A DNA stretch of 52,518 nt from Micavibrio sp. (GCA_019634145.1 JAHQVU010000008.1:1-52518), one strand, 5' to 3'; positions 37,279 to 46,597 are shown, counted from the first letter of the stretch. Numbers and translations: made by a program. The notes: generated from the letters alone by a model not told the origin.

Positions 37279-38853
37279 ATGGCCGATAAACAGCCTTTCT
37301 ACCTCACAACTGCGATTCCCTATGTGAATGGCGTCCCTCACCTGGGGCATGCCTACGAAGCCATCCTGACTGATGTGATGGCAAGATTTAAGCGACTTGA
37401 CGGTTATGATGTTATGTTTCTTACAGGCTCTGATGAGTATGGTGAAAAGAACGCCAAAAAAGCTGAGGAGCAGGGCATAACCCCGCAAGCTATTGCCGAT
37501 GAAAATACTGCGGCTTTTCAAGAAGCCATTCAGCTTATGGGCATTAGCAATGACGACTTCATCCGCACCACCGAAGCGCGCCATCATAAAGCCGCCCAAG
37601 AGATGTGGCGTAGATTGAATGAAAAGGGGCTTATTTATCTAGATAAATATGCGGGATGGTATTCGGTGCGTGAAGAATCATTCTTTGCCGAAGGTGAGCT
37701 TCGCGAAGATGAAAGCGGTCAAAAATTTACCGAACTCGGTACAGAGGTTGAATGGGTTGAGGAGGAAAGCTATTTCTTTAAGCTTTCTGAATTTACAGCC
37801 CCGCTTCTCGAGCTGTATTCAACCAACCCCGAATTTGTTCAACCGTCTGTGCGCCTTAATGAGATCAAAGCTTTTGTTGCCCAGGAGGGTGGCTTGCGCG
37901 ACTTGTCCATCTCACGCCATAAAAATCGTCTGGAGTGGGGCGTGCCCGTGCCTAATGATGAAGACCATGTCATGTATGTTTGGCTCGATGCTCTGACGAA
38001 CTATATTACAGGCTTAGGGTTTCCTGACATGGATGATGCGCGTTTCAAAAAATTCTGGCCATGTGATTATCATGTGATCGGTAAGGATATAACGCGCTTT
38101 CACGCAATATATTGGCCGGCATTTTTGATCGCGGCTGACATTCCGCTTCCCAAAACAATCTTTGCCCACGGATTTATTAATGTGAACGGCGCGAAGATGT
38201 CTAAATCTGTTGGAAATGTTCTCTCACCTGAAGAACTTGTGAAGACATATGGGCAGGAGCCTCTGCGCTATTTGCTTATGCGTGAAGTATCGCACGGCCA
38301 AGATGGTAATTTCAGCCATGAACACGCAGTGCAGCGTATAAACTCAGACCTTGCAAATGGTGTAGGCAACCTCGCGCAGCGCACGCTCTCGATGATTTAC
38401 AAAAACTGTGAGGGAGCTATTCCTGCACCAAACGCCTTGAACGAAAAGGATAAGGCTCTTTTAGAAACGGCTCATAACGCCCTATATAAAGGGATTTCTG
38501 ATCCAGATATCGTGAACCAATTTAAGTTTAACGAGGTGCTCATGATCATTATGAATTTTGTTGGCGAATGCGATCGCTACGTTGATGAACAAGCGCCTTG
38601 GACGCTTAAGAAAGAAGATCCTGAGCGCATGAAAACTGTGCTTTATGTTCTGGCCGAGGCGATCCGCTGCATCGCAATTTCCATGCAGTTTGTAACACCG
38701 GGCGCGGCTGGAAAAATCCTCGATCAATTAAAGGTTTCGGATGATGAGCGCAGCTTCGCACATATCTCTGTTGAATATGCCCTTAAATCGGGCACGTCCA
38801 TGGATAAGCCCGAAGGCGTTTTCCCACGTATTGTAATAGAGGAGGCCGCTTAA
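37279..38853 (+). CDS. metG: Methionyl-tRNA synthetase
   Basis: 524 aa. HIGH-class motif is HLGH (PYVNGVPHLGHAYE) and KMSKS is AKMSKSVGN. The connective insert (YAGWYSVREESFF) has no CxxC pairs, so this is the zinc-free type, and there is no C-terminal tRNA-binding EMAP-like domain. SD GGAG precedes the ATG. It ends exactly at the start of the small transporter gene. Confidence 0.96.
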   Translation: MADKQPFYLTTAIPYVNGVPHLGHAYEAILTDVMARFKRLDGYDVMFLTGSDEYGEKNAKKAEEQGITPQAIADENTAAFQEAIQLMGISNDDFIRTTEARHHKAAQEMWRRLNEKGLIYLDKYAGWYSVREESFFAEGELREDESGQKFTELGTEVEWVEEESYFFKLSEFTAPLLELYSTNPEFVQPSVRLNEIKAFVAQEGGLRDLSISRHKNRLEWGVPVPNDEDHVMYVWLDALTNYITGLGFPDMDDARFKKFWPCDYHVIGKDITRFHAIYWPAFLIAADIPLPKTIFAHGFINVNGAKMSKSVGNVLSPEELVKTYGQEPLRYLLMREVSHGQDGNFSHEHAVQRINSDLANGVGNLAQRTLSMIYKNCEGAIPAPNALNEKDKALLETAHNALYKGISDPDIVNQFKFNEVLMIIMNFVGECDRYVDEQAPWTLKKEDPERMKTVLYVLAEAIRCIAISMQFVTPGAAGKILDQLKVSDDERSFAHISVEYALKSGTSMDKPEGVFPRIVIEEAA

Positions 38854-39297
38854 GTGCTTTGGCTTTACCTTGCATTAGGGACATCAATTGCTTGGGGCGC
38901 AGGCTATGCCCTATCTGAGAAGTTTCTTCATTTAGGCGTATCTACCCCATTTTTTCTCGGTTGCTTAACGATAATTTCCGCACCGCTTTATTTTATATTG
39001 GCCTCCGGCAATGGCCAAATATCAAAGTCATTAGAAATACTGGGAAAAGATAAAGCATCGCTGTTATCTTTCGGTTTTTGTATATTGGCTTACGTAATCG
39101 GAAATCTATGTATTACCTATGCTATACAGCTTAAAAATGCGACCTATGCAAATTTAATAGAGATTACATATCCGCTTTTTACCGTACTTTTTAGCTACAT
39201 TATTTATAAAAATTTTCACCTTAACTGGACGACAGCTATCGGCGGTTTACTTATTTTGTCAGGCACTTTGCTTATTCTATTTAAGGGACAATCATAA
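38854..39297 (+). CDS. Half-size EamA/DMT-family membrane protein
   Basis: 147 aa starting GTG directly after the metG stop, with GGAGG upstream; its TAA overlaps the tatD ATG (TAATG). Five hydrophobic helices fit one EamA repeat (LGTSIAWGAGYALSEKFLHL; ATYANLIEITYPLFTVLFSY; GGLLILSGTLLILFKG). Single-repeat members such as SMR-like transporters work as dimers; the substrate is unknown. It is inserted in the usually direct metG-tatD junction and has A+T-richer codons than its neighbours. Confidence 0.78.
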   Translation: MLWLYLALGTSIAWGAGYALSEKFLHLGVSTPFFLGCLTIISAPLYFILASGNGQISKSLEILGKDKASLLSFGFCILAYVIGNLCITYAIQLKNATYANLIEITYPLFTVLFSYIIYKNFHLNWTTAIGGLLILSGTLLILFKGQS

Positions 39298-40088
39298 TGT
39301 GGATAGACTCACACTGCCATCTCAATCACCCCAAATTTGACGGTTTACCGCCTGCCGATATTGCCAACCAAGCTTTAGGCCAGGGTGTGGATGGTATGGT
39401 CTCTATCTGCTGCCGCATATCAGAAGAGCTGCCGCAGCTGCTCGATATTGCTGCGCTTGATGATCGCATATGGTGCTCGATCGGCACCCACCCGCATGAC
39501 GCAGGAATAGAGGCCGAGCAAGCCATCAGCGAAGAAGAGCTGATCCGCCTCGCTCAATCTTCACCGAAAATAGTCGGCATCGGCGAGAGTGGTCTGGATT
39601 ATTTCTACGATAATTCTCCACGTGACTTGCAAGAGCAAAGTTTTCGCAAGCATATCCGCGCTTGTAAAGAAACGGGGTTACCGCTAATCGTCCATACCCG
39701 CGATGCCGAGGAAGACACACGCCGCATTATGGATGAGGAAAATAAAGACGGTAAGCTCAAGGCCGTGATGCACTGTTTTTCATCTGCCCCGTGGCTGGCG
39801 GATTGGGCGCTGGAACAGGGATTTTACATCTCTTTTTCGGGTATTGTAACTTTTAAGAAATCTACCGAGTTACAGGAGGTGGCGCGGCGCGTCCCCGCAG
39901 ACCGGATTTTGGTTGAAACCGATGCGCCATTCCTTGCGCCCATGCCCAATCGCGGGAAGACAAACCACCCCGAAATGGTTGCTTTAACGGGTGAATTTGT
40001 CGCAAATTTACGCGATGAAAAAGTTAAAACCTTTGCTAAACAAACAAGCGAGAATTTCTTTCGCCTGTTCGATAAGGCGGCCGCATGA
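39297..40088 (+). CDS. tatD: TatD-family metal-dependent hydrolase
   Basis: 263 aa. HxH metal site in MWIDSHCHLNHPKF, glutamate in GIGESGLDYFYD, LPLIVHTRDAEEDT, MHCFSS, and the final LVETDAPFLAPMPNRGKTN. TatD-type enzymes are Mg-dependent deoxyribonucleases or deacylases. Stop and start overlap the adjacent genes on both sides, so the three downstream genes of metG are translationally coupled. Confidence 0.94.
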   Translation: MWIDSHCHLNHPKFDGLPPADIANQALGQGVDGMVSICCRISEELPQLLDIAALDDRIWCSIGTHPHDAGIEAEQAISEEELIRLAQSSPKIVGIGESGLDYFYDNSPRDLQEQSFRKHIRACKETGLPLIVHTRDAEEDTRRIMDEENKDGKLKAVMHCFSSAPWLADWALEQGFYISFSGIVTFKKSTELQEVARRVPADRILVETDAPFLAPMPNRGKTNHPEMVALTGEFVANLRDEKVKTFAKQTSENFFRLFDKAAA

Positions 40089-40888
40089 GCGAACACGGTG
40101 AGGTCATAATTCTGGGCTGTGGAAACTCCTCTGGTGTGCCGGCAATCGGCAATCGTTGGGGCGCGTGTGATCCGAATGAGCCTAAAAACCAGCGTACGCG
40201 CTCCAGCATTTATGTGCGCGCTGGCGATACATCGGTTGTGATTGATACAGGGCCCGATTTTAGAGCTCAATTTAACCGCGAGAACATAAGCGATATTGAT
40301 GCCGTGCTCTTCACGCATCATCACAGCGATCATACCGCAGGGCTGGATGAGCTGCGCGTCATTCGCCACCGTACGGGTAAAAATCTTGTTCCTTGTTATG
40401 CGAATTCAGAAACTTTCACCGATTTAAATAAACGTTTTGGCTATATGTTTGGAGGCGGCAATCATGTGCTTTACCCGCCTATAATAGAAACGCGTGAATT
40501 GGGTGAAGCCCATTATCGTCATGCACAAAATATTGGTGAATTGAGCTTCACCCCTTTTTCTCAAGACCATGGCACTTGCGAGACCATTGGATATCGCTTT
40601 GGTGATTTTGCTTATAGTATGGACATATTAACACTTGATGATGAGGCTATAGAAACGCTCAAAGGCATAAAAACATGGGTTGTTGATGCCGCCGCGTATA
40701 ACCAACCAACCAACCCAGTACACGCTAATCTAGAGACTATTTATCGCCTGAATGAGCAGATCGGTGCAGAGAAAGTTTATTTATCGAGCTTATCAATTGC
40801 GATGGATTATCAAACTTTGCTATGTGAATTGCCCGATGGGTACTTTCCTGCCTATGATGGAATGAAGATTAAGTTCTCATTTATATAA
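40085..40888 (+). CDS. MBL-fold metallo-hydrolase (PhnP-like)
   Basis: 267 aa. Starts with ILGCGNSSGVPAIGN, typical of the PhnP/cyclic phosphodiesterase branch; metal motif FTHHHSDHTAGLDELR, later HGTCETIGYRFGDFAYSMDI. The exact substrate in this operon type is unknown. It overlaps tatD by 4 nt and closes the block before tRNA-Arg on the other strand. Confidence 0.9.
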   Translation: MSEHGEVIILGCGNSSGVPAIGNRWGACDPNEPKNQRTRSSIYVRAGDTSVVIDTGPDFRAQFNRENISDIDAVLFTHHHSDHTAGLDELRVIRHRTGKNLVPCYANSETFTDLNKRFGYMFGGGNHVLYPPIIETRELGEAHYRHAQNIGELSFTPFSQDHGTCETIGYRFGDFAYSMDILTLDDEAIETLKGIKTWVVDAAAYNQPTNPVHANLETIYRLNEQIGAEKVYLSSLSIAMDYQTLLCELPDGYFPAYDGMKIKFSFI

Positions 40889-40891
40889 AAA

Positions 40892-40968
40892 TGGTGATCC
40901 CACCAGGGTTCGAACCTGGAACCTACTGCTTAGAAGGCAGTTGCTCTATCCAATTGAGCTATGGGACC
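40892..40968 (-). tRNA. tRNA-Arg (anticodon UCU)
   Basis: 77 nt including CCA. Acceptor GGTCCCA/TGGGATC (one G-U pair), D arm GCTC/GAGC, anticodon stem ACTGC/GCAGT around CTTCTAA with anticodon TCT, T arm CCAGG-TTCGAAC-CTGG. It reads AGA and AGG. Confidence 0.97.
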
Positions 40969-41017
40969 ATGACAAAGAAAGGGTGTAACAAAAAACTCTT
41001 TAAAGGTCACGTTCTAT

Positions 41018-41404
41018 TTATGAGGCGGCTTTATCCGCTTTAGGCTGCCCTTTAGACTTTTTAGTCTCGCGCTTTTTTTCCGAAGGTTGTGGATTCGCCT
41101 TTTGAGTTGGCTTAGGCGGGGTGTACCTAAAATTATCTGTATAATTACGAGGCTTTACTTTTCGTGGCTTTGGCTCGATAAGAGTGAAAATAATGCCTTT
41201 TTCTTCGGCATATTTTATTGCCATCTCCTTGCTCGTAAATTTCAGCTTTAACTGTGACAGGGTGTTATCGCTTTGTGTCCATCCCATGAGAGGCTCTGGC
41301 CTTTGCGAGGTCGGAGTATCAAACTCCAATACCCATTCATCATTATGGGCGCGGCCAGATTGCATGGCGGATTTGGATGGAATGTATATGCGGGCTTTTA
41401 TCAT
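41018..41404 (-). CDS. ETC complex I subunit, NDUFS4-like
   Basis: 128 aa. The conserved domain (ARIYIPSKSAMQSGRAHNDE, then WVLEFDT, PLMGWTQSDNTLSQLKLKFT and EEKGIIFTLIEP) matches the NDUFS4 (18 kDa) accessory subunit that alphaproteobacterial complex I shares with mitochondria. The Lys/Pro-rich C-terminal ~40 residues are longer than usual. Monocistronic, beside tRNA-Arg. Confidence 0.9.
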   Translation of the reverse strand: MIKARIYIPSKSAMQSGRAHNDEWVLEFDTPTSQRPEPLMGWTQSDNTLSQLKLKFTSKEMAIKYAEEKGIIFTLIEPKPRKVKPRNYTDNFRYTPPKPTQKANPQPSEKKRETKKSKGQPKADKAAS

Positions 41405-41474
41405 GCTACGTCTCGGTTATTTACACCCTAATCATAAATCAAATGGCGCGATGTTCAATAAAAAGATTAGGAAA

Positions 41475-42110
41475 TTACCATTTATAGATTTTGCGGGAGG
41501 CAAGTGACATTATAAGTGCAGCTATGAGGAATGGCATAATCTGTATAACGCCCGCATGATATGGTGTATCATCACTGCACACAAGGCGCATAATCGCAAA
41601 TGATAGGCCGCCAACAGCAAGTATGTTCATCGCACACATGAGGCGAGGCGAGCAGGTTGCCCCCTTTCTCAGCGTAAGAATAAGAGCCGTGATCGGCATG
41701 AGTGCGAGAAGTAGGCCGCCTTCGAGACAGTGATCTATGTGCAGGTGAAGGCTGTAGTCATTCGTAAAGAGTTTGATGGTGTACCATAGGATAAGGATCG
41801 CAGCCAATGTGGTCGGGATATTGGCATTAGCTTTTTTACCGCAGTTATCAGGCACACTGATCCATGCCGATACTATGGACGCAGAAAGGCTGGTTAATAA
41901 GGCTAAAGCCATCTCGAATATGAAATCAGCCTCGGCAAGGCGTGCTGATAGATCGTCACGAACACCAATAAATAAAGTAACGGCAAAACTGTAAGCAAGC
42001 GAAAATAAGCCCCAAGGTAGTAGGCGAAGTGTAGGTCGGCACATAGGCTTACAGGAGCTGAGCTCGTCTGTAAGTTCTCCAATTAAGTTTTTTGTTTTCG
42101 GGCATATCAT
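41475..42110 (-). CDS. NrsF-like transmembrane anti-sigma factor (DUF1109 family)
   Basis: 211 aa with six predicted membrane helices beginning near residue 32. The short cytosolic N terminus (MICPKTKNLIGELTDELSSC) should contact the sigma factor. Cysteines 128 (HIDHCLEGG) and 178 (RLVCSDDTPYH) lie in loops or helix ends between later helices; Caulobacter NrsF depends on a similarly spaced cysteine pair for metal sensing. The start overlaps the sigma gene stop (ATGA), the standard sign of a sigma/anti-sigma pair. Confidence 0.85.
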   Translation of the reverse strand: MICPKTKNLIGELTDELSSCKPMCRPTLRLLPWGLFSLAYSFAVTLFIGVRDDLSARLAEADFIFEMALALLTSLSASIVSAWISVPDNCGKKANANIPTTLAAILILWYTIKLFTNDYSLHLHIDHCLEGGLLLALMPITALILTLRKGATCSPRLMCAMNILAVGGLSFAIMRLVCSDDTPYHAGVIQIMPFLIAALIMSLASRKIYKW

Positions 42111-42679
42111 CTCAAAATATCCTGTAGTTTCTTTATCGTACGGTGTGCAGAAACCTTAACCGCGCTTTCGCTCATTCCCATTTCATCAGCGACTTCATTA
42201 ATACTGCGTCCTTCAATTTTTAACTTTTTAAAAACCGAGCTTTGCTTAACAGGTAATGTGTCTAAAGCTCTTTCAATATCTATATATTCGTCTGTCATAG
42301 CCGGATTGGTTACATGATGATTTAAAAAATCCGGATTATCGAGTGAAGTCTTCTTCAATTCCTTCTTGCTGTAAAACTTTCTTAGATAATCGTATCGGCG
42401 AAATTTTATAATCGCCCTTAACCAAGGAATAAACGGACGTGAGGCACTATACGTGCTGAGTGATTTATGGACTGAAATGAGTACATTTTGCGTAATGTCA
42501 TCTGCCCAATCCGGGTTACTTAAAGTCGGCAGGATCGTGCTTCTGATGTAGGGGCCAATTTCATTGAGAAGCATGTTATAAGCGTTTTTTTGGCCATCTT
42601 GTGCCATTGTAGCAAGCATAGTCCATCTGCTAGATGCATCCTCGGGTAAGTTATTTAGGCTTTGTGTCGAGCTATCCAC
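42107..42679 (-). CDS. ECF RNA polymerase sigma factor (SigF-like)
   Basis: 190 aa. Region 2 includes DDITQNVLISVHKSLSTYS and FIPWLRAIIKFRRYDYLRK; region 4 is LDTLPVKQSSVFKKLKIEGR, SINEVADEMGMSESAVKVSA, HRTIKKL. Paired with the NrsF-like gene it resembles the Caulobacter sigma-F system for heavy-metal or oxidative stress. Probably autoregulated, but I cannot identify its own promoter motif in the 90-bp gap to the XRE gene. Confidence 0.92.
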   Translation of the reverse strand: MDSSTQSLNNLPEDASSRWTMLATMAQDGQKNAYNMLLNEIGPYIRSTILPTLSNPDWADDITQNVLISVHKSLSTYSASRPFIPWLRAIIKFRRYDYLRKFYSKKELKKTSLDNPDFLNHHVTNPAMTDEYIDIERALDTLPVKQSSVFKKLKIEGRSINEVADEMGMSESAVKVSAHRTIKKLQDILR

Positions 42680-42769
42680 GTGAATAAGACCTTTAATTTT
42701 TGAGAATTCAAAGTATCAAAGCCTCGTATTGGCGGCAACTAACAAAAAAATAATAATAGATAGATAAGC

Positions 42770-43396
42770 CTAGGAGTCGTTAAGGGAGTTCCAGATTGCC
42801 TCGAAACGACAGCGTTCCGCATCATTTACATCCGCACTGTTAATGAGAACTATCATTGAGCTTTCCCAAAGCTCCTGCGCAACTTTATTGGCATAAATGT
42901 ATGTTGTAACATTTCCCTTGCTTAAATTTTCCGGAATATACCTGAAGGTCGTTTTGGGGAGGTCTTTATTTTTTATACTAGGGGACGTTATTATTTTCTG
43001 ACTAATATTTGATTCAGCCAAATTTTTGTAAAACATATCAACTTTGTTATTTGAGACCTTACCGTACAAAGGACCGGTCGTATTTATAATTTGAAACGGT
43101 TTATCAGATGTAGAGATTTGGCTGTTCATATCATCAAGCAATAAGTCGCAGGCATTCATGCCGCGAAGAATTTTCATGCCCTCGGATTTTTTACGTATTC
43201 CGTTATGTTCTAGGAATTCTATTTCGGCGCTCTCGAACGCTAAACGGATTGCTTTGGAAGATTCCGATTTGATATCAGAGTGGCCTTTCTCAAAATTATT
43301 AATCGCGGTTTTAGAAAGCCCGGAAGCATCAGCAAGGTCTTGCTGCGTCCACCCTAAAATACCTCGCGCTCCTCTACATAGTTCTATCGATAACAT
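42770..43396 (-). CDS. XRE-family regulator with an unrecognised C-terminal domain
   Basis: 208 aa. Residues ~5-60 are a helix-turn-helix (GARGILGWTQQDLADASGLS, KTAINNFEKGHSD) and the IRLAFESAEIEFLEHNGIRKK tail common in alphaproteobacterial XRE regulators. Residues ~75-205 form a second domain with no match I know (LRGMNACDLLLDDMNSQIST; TTFRYIPENLSKGNVTTYIY; AQELWESSMIVLINSADVND), possibly a sensor. It lies upstream of the sigma/anti-sigma pair on the same strand. The start has only a distant G-rich Shine-Dalgarno. Confidence 0.8.
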   Translation of the reverse strand: MLSIELCRGARGILGWTQQDLADASGLSKTAINNFEKGHSDIKSESSKAIRLAFESAEIEFLEHNGIRKKSEGMKILRGMNACDLLLDDMNSQISTSDKPFQIINTTGPLYGKVSNNKVDMFYKNLAESNISQKIITSPSIKNKDLPKTTFRYIPENLSKGNVTTYIYANKVAQELWESSMIVLINSADVNDAERCRFEAIWNSLNDS

Positions 43397-43595
43397 GTTT
43401 ATTAAATAGCCCCCCTGACAAATGCTCTTTATATTTAAATATATTCTGTTATGTTTATATTATAAAATATTAATGTAAAGTTTTTATTAATATGTATAAG
43501 TAAGTCTTGTAAAGAAGATAATGCCATTCTTAGATATTCACTCGTAACGACATCAAATAACTGATAAAATGGATATGATTTTAAAAGGTGTATAA

Positions 43596-44408
43596 ATGTC
43601 TATTTGGTTTTTTGTCTGGTTAATTCTGTCCTTGCTTACACTTGGCTTTCTCTTTTGGCTTATTTATATATTTCAAAGCCAGCAGCTAGCGTGGAAGAAA
43701 TTTTCGAATAAATATAGTCTAAGATATGATAAAGGAAAATTTCTGGATAGCCCTACTATGTCCGGGTTGATAGAGGGGTATGAGTTTGATTTCTTTGCAA
43801 GCGAGCATGAGACAGAAAGCTCTCGTACCTCAAGAAAACTTACCGCAATTGAGGTAATACTCAAAAACCGACCGCCAATAGATTTTCTATTAGCGAGCGG
43901 CATTATGGTGGCTATATCAAAGCATTTTGATATTAAAGGAGAATGGAAGCCTGCTCACAAAGCTTGGAGTGAGGCGTGGGTTGCGCTGTCTCCTAACGAG
44001 AGGGTTATGGAGGTTTACCTTGATGAGCGTCGCCTTGGTATTATTACGAAATTGATGAACGTAAAAAACGCTAACATTCTAATCATAAACAAAAATGATA
44101 GCCTAATATTGCGTATGGATATTGCTGATCCTCTAATGGCCATAGATAGACTGGAAAAAATTAAGGCAATGCTACAAAAGACAGCTCAAATACTTGAGCT
44201 AAGAGAGGGTGAAAGTAATTTTTTAAAGGTTGCTGAAACAAAAGTGGCCGCAATGAATATCGCACTGGCCGAGGATGATGAAGGGTTTACGACTGATTTA
44301 AGGCTCGAAGATGATGAGCATGAGGAAAATGCTCAAGGTGACGAGGAGGGGCAGGGCGATCAGGACGACCCGAATCCTCAATCATCATCAGAAAACCCGG
44401 AGACATAG
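43596..44408 (+). CDS. Membrane-anchored protein of unknown function with acidic tail
   Basis: 270 aa. SD AAAAGG lies about 8 nt before the ATG. A membrane helix spans ~4-26 (WFFVWLILSLLTLGFLFWLI). A soluble domain of ~200 residues follows, and the last ~40 residues are a highly acidic tail (EDDEHEENAQGDEEGQGDQD). No family recognised. The last 31 bp overlap the 3' end of the converging glucosidase gene, so the acidic tail is coded on DNA shared by both genes. Confidence 0.7.
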   Translation: MSIWFFVWLILSLLTLGFLFWLIYIFQSQQLAWKKFSNKYSLRYDKGKFLDSPTMSGLIEGYEFDFFASEHETESSRTSRKLTAIEVILKNRPPIDFLLASGIMVAISKHFDIKGEWKPAHKAWSEAWVALSPNERVMEVYLDERRLGIITKLMNVKNANILIINKNDSLILRMDIADPLMAIDRLEKIKAMLQKTAQILELREGESNFLKVAETKVAAMNIALAEDDEGFTTDLRLEDDEHEENAQGDEEGQGDQDDPNPQSSSENPET

Positions 44409-45916
44409 AAACCGTAAGGCTTGAATGTTCTGCCCTGATAGATGGCAGGCACGGCAGAAAAGTTAAATATACAATTTCGACTCTCGCCTTCATACTCCCT
44501 GACGATGTGCAAAATTTTATCGTTAGGCGTTTCTAAAAACCTTATATCACCTAATTTGAGACACGTTTGGTCCTTACGCCAATTCAGGAATTTTTTTGTA
44601 AAATTTAACGTAGAATTTTCACTTAAGCTCTCTTTTTCAACGCTTAATGCTTTGTGACTATCAGGCACAGGAAGCCAACCATTGTCCGGCATATTATCAA
44701 CCCATGGTATAGGCGTGCGGCAGCCATCACGACCTTGCCATTCTGGCCAAAGATGGATGCCCCAGGGGTCATGAAGTTCTTCAAACTTTAATCTCGCTTC
44801 AGGAAGCCCCAGCTCTTCTCCTTGATAATAGAAAGCTGTGCCATAGAGACAGCCGAGCAAGCCAATAAGCATTTTGGAAAATTCAGGATCATGCGAAAAG
44901 CCGTCACCATCAGGTAGCCACCTGCTAGCCGCGCGAACAACATCATGGTTTGAAAAAGCCCAACTCGGCCAGCCACCTTGGCGCAGCGCGGCTTCAATTG
45001 GATTGATTATAAGGCTGGAGCTCAGATCTTTATGAACGCCCGCCATTAAGTCCGTATTATAAGCCGTGTTAAGGCGACCAGCGGCGGTGTATTCTGCTGT
45101 ACGTTCAAATACATTATCGCAGCTAATTTCACCCAGCGTCATCTTGTCGGGATACTCGTCCATTACACCACGCAATCTCTCTAAAAACGGCAGCATTTCA
45201 GGGCGCGATTTATCGTAAATATGCGATTGCTGGGAGTAGGGATCATCCCCTTCAAATTGAGTAGCCACGCCTAAAGATGGATCGCGCGGCGGGTTGTTGC
45301 GTAACATCTCATCATGGAAGAGAAAGTTGATAACATCGAGTCTAAACCCGTCAACGCCACGATCTAGCCAAAATCTACACGCGGCCAGTGCTTCTTCTTG
45401 CACATCAGGATTGTGGAAGTTTAAATCTGGCTGTTCTCTGAGAAAATTATGAAGATAGTATTTCCCTCTGTGTGCACACCATTCCCAAGCGCTACCTCCA
45501 AAAACAGAGACCCAGTTGTTCGGCGGGCTTCCATCTGCTTTGGCATCTGCCCAGACATAGTATTCGGGCTTTTCATCAAACCAAGGGTGCTGGTTGGATG
45601 TGTGAGAAAGTACGAGGTCGATAATAACCTTCATTCCCAGATCATGTGACTTAGCTAGGAGCTCATCAAAGTCTTCAATCGTTCCGAACATGGGATCGAC
45701 ATCACGATAATCCGATACGTCATAGCCATAATCTTTCATCGGTGATTTATAGAAAGGGGATATCCAAATGCCCTCTATTCCAAGCGATGCAATATACTCA
45801 AGCTTTTGCGTAATGCCCGGTAGGTCACCTGTTCCATCATTGTTTGTGTCGAGAAAAGAGCGGGGGTATATCTGGTAAAAAGCGGCGCCGCGCCACCATT
45901 CTATATTCTTATTCAT
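44378..45916 (-). CDS. Alpha-glucosidase, GH13
   Basis: 512 aa. All four GH13 regions are present: DLVLSHTSNQHPWF, GFRLDVINF (nucleophile Asp), LGEIS (acid/base Glu) and FSNHDVVRAASRW. The start WWRGAAFYQIYPRSFLDTN is that of oligo-1,6-glucosidase or alpha-glucosidase types. No signal peptide, so cytosolic hydrolysis of imported oligosaccharide is expected. No transporter or sugar regulator is adjacent. Confidence 0.9.
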   Translation of the reverse strand: MNKNIEWWRGAAFYQIYPRSFLDTNNDGTGDLPGITQKLEYIASLGIEGIWISPFYKSPMKDYGYDVSDYRDVDPMFGTIEDFDELLAKSHDLGMKVIIDLVLSHTSNQHPWFDEKPEYYVWADAKADGSPPNNWVSVFGGSAWEWCAHRGKYYLHNFLREQPDLNFHNPDVQEEALAACRFWLDRGVDGFRLDVINFLFHDEMLRNNPPRDPSLGVATQFEGDDPYSQQSHIYDKSRPEMLPFLERLRGVMDEYPDKMTLGEISCDNVFERTAEYTAAGRLNTAYNTDLMAGVHKDLSSSLIINPIEAALRQGGWPSWAFSNHDVVRAASRWLPDGDGFSHDPEFSKMLIGLLGCLYGTAFYYQGEELGLPEARLKFEELHDPWGIHLWPEWQGRDGCRTPIPWVDNMPDNGWLPVPDSHKALSVEKESLSENSTLNFTKKFLNWRKDQTCLKLGDIRFLETPNDKILHIVREYEGESRNCIFNFSAVPAIYQGRTFKPYGFYVSGFSDDD

Positions 45917-45982
45917 ATCCTATCTTATCGCATAAGACATTGATTTTGAATAATTACTTGCGACGCACCGCGGAAAATGTAC

Positions 45983-46006
45983 AAAAAAAGACGGGGAATA
46001 TCCCCG
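45983..46006 (-). terminator. Terminator of the cyclophilin gene
   Basis: On the minus strand CGGGG, 5-nt loop, CCCCG, then TCTTTTTTT, 27 nt after the cyclophilin stop. Confidence 0.85.
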
Positions 46007-46033
46007 CCTTGCATTTAATTTATATTGTGCAAA

Positions 46034-46597
46034 TTACTCAGCAGCCGCTTCAGGCTTGCTCTCTGCATCTGATCCGACCCAAACTTTAACCATTGTGTCA
46101 GGGTTTTCAGGAGGCTCGCCAACAGCGATTTTATCCACATATTCCATACCGTTTACAACTTGTCCCCATACAGTATATTGGCCTGTCAGGAAGCTACAGC
46201 CATTATCATCAAAACAAATGAAGAACTGAGAATTTGCAGTATTTGGAGCGGCTGTGCGCGCGGCACCGATTGTTCCGCGTTTATACGCATAGTCAGTAAA
46301 TTCAGCAGGAAGGTCAGGCTTGTCACTGCCGCCCATGCCTGTACCGGTCGGGTCACCTGTTTGTGCCATGAAGCCGGGGATTACACGGTGAAAAACGATA
46401 CCATCATAAAATCCGTCACGCGCCAATTCCTTGATGCGCTCTACATGCGCGGGCGCACGGTCAGGCAACATTTCAATTTCAATTGTACCGCCCGTAGACA
46501 GCTCGATATATAGTGTGTCTGCCGGGGAAGCGGCGTTTGCAGATGATGCGCTCATAATGATAAGGCTCCCGAGTGTAAGAATTAAAAATCTGAACAT
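46034..46597 (-). CDS. Periplasmic peptidyl-prolyl cis-trans isomerase, cyclophilin type
   Basis: 187 aa. Signal peptide of about 22 residues (ending ANA). Catalytic core FHRVIPGFMAQTGDPTGTGM, GTIGAARTAAPNTANSQFFI, and LTGQYTVWGQVVNGMEYVDK. The catalytic Arg is in FHRVIP. The short Ala/Glu-rich tail is not conserved. It assists folding of exported proteins; monocistronic with its own terminator. Confidence 0.93.
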   Translation of the reverse strand: MFRFLILTLGSLIIMSASSANAASPADTLYIELSTGGTIEIEMLPDRAPAHVERIKELARDGFYDGIVFHRVIPGFMAQTGDPTGTGMGGSDKPDLPAEFTDYAYKRGTIGAARTAAPNTANSQFFICFDDNGCSFLTGQYTVWGQVVNGMEYVDKIAVGEPPENPDTMVKVWVGSDAESKPEAAAE

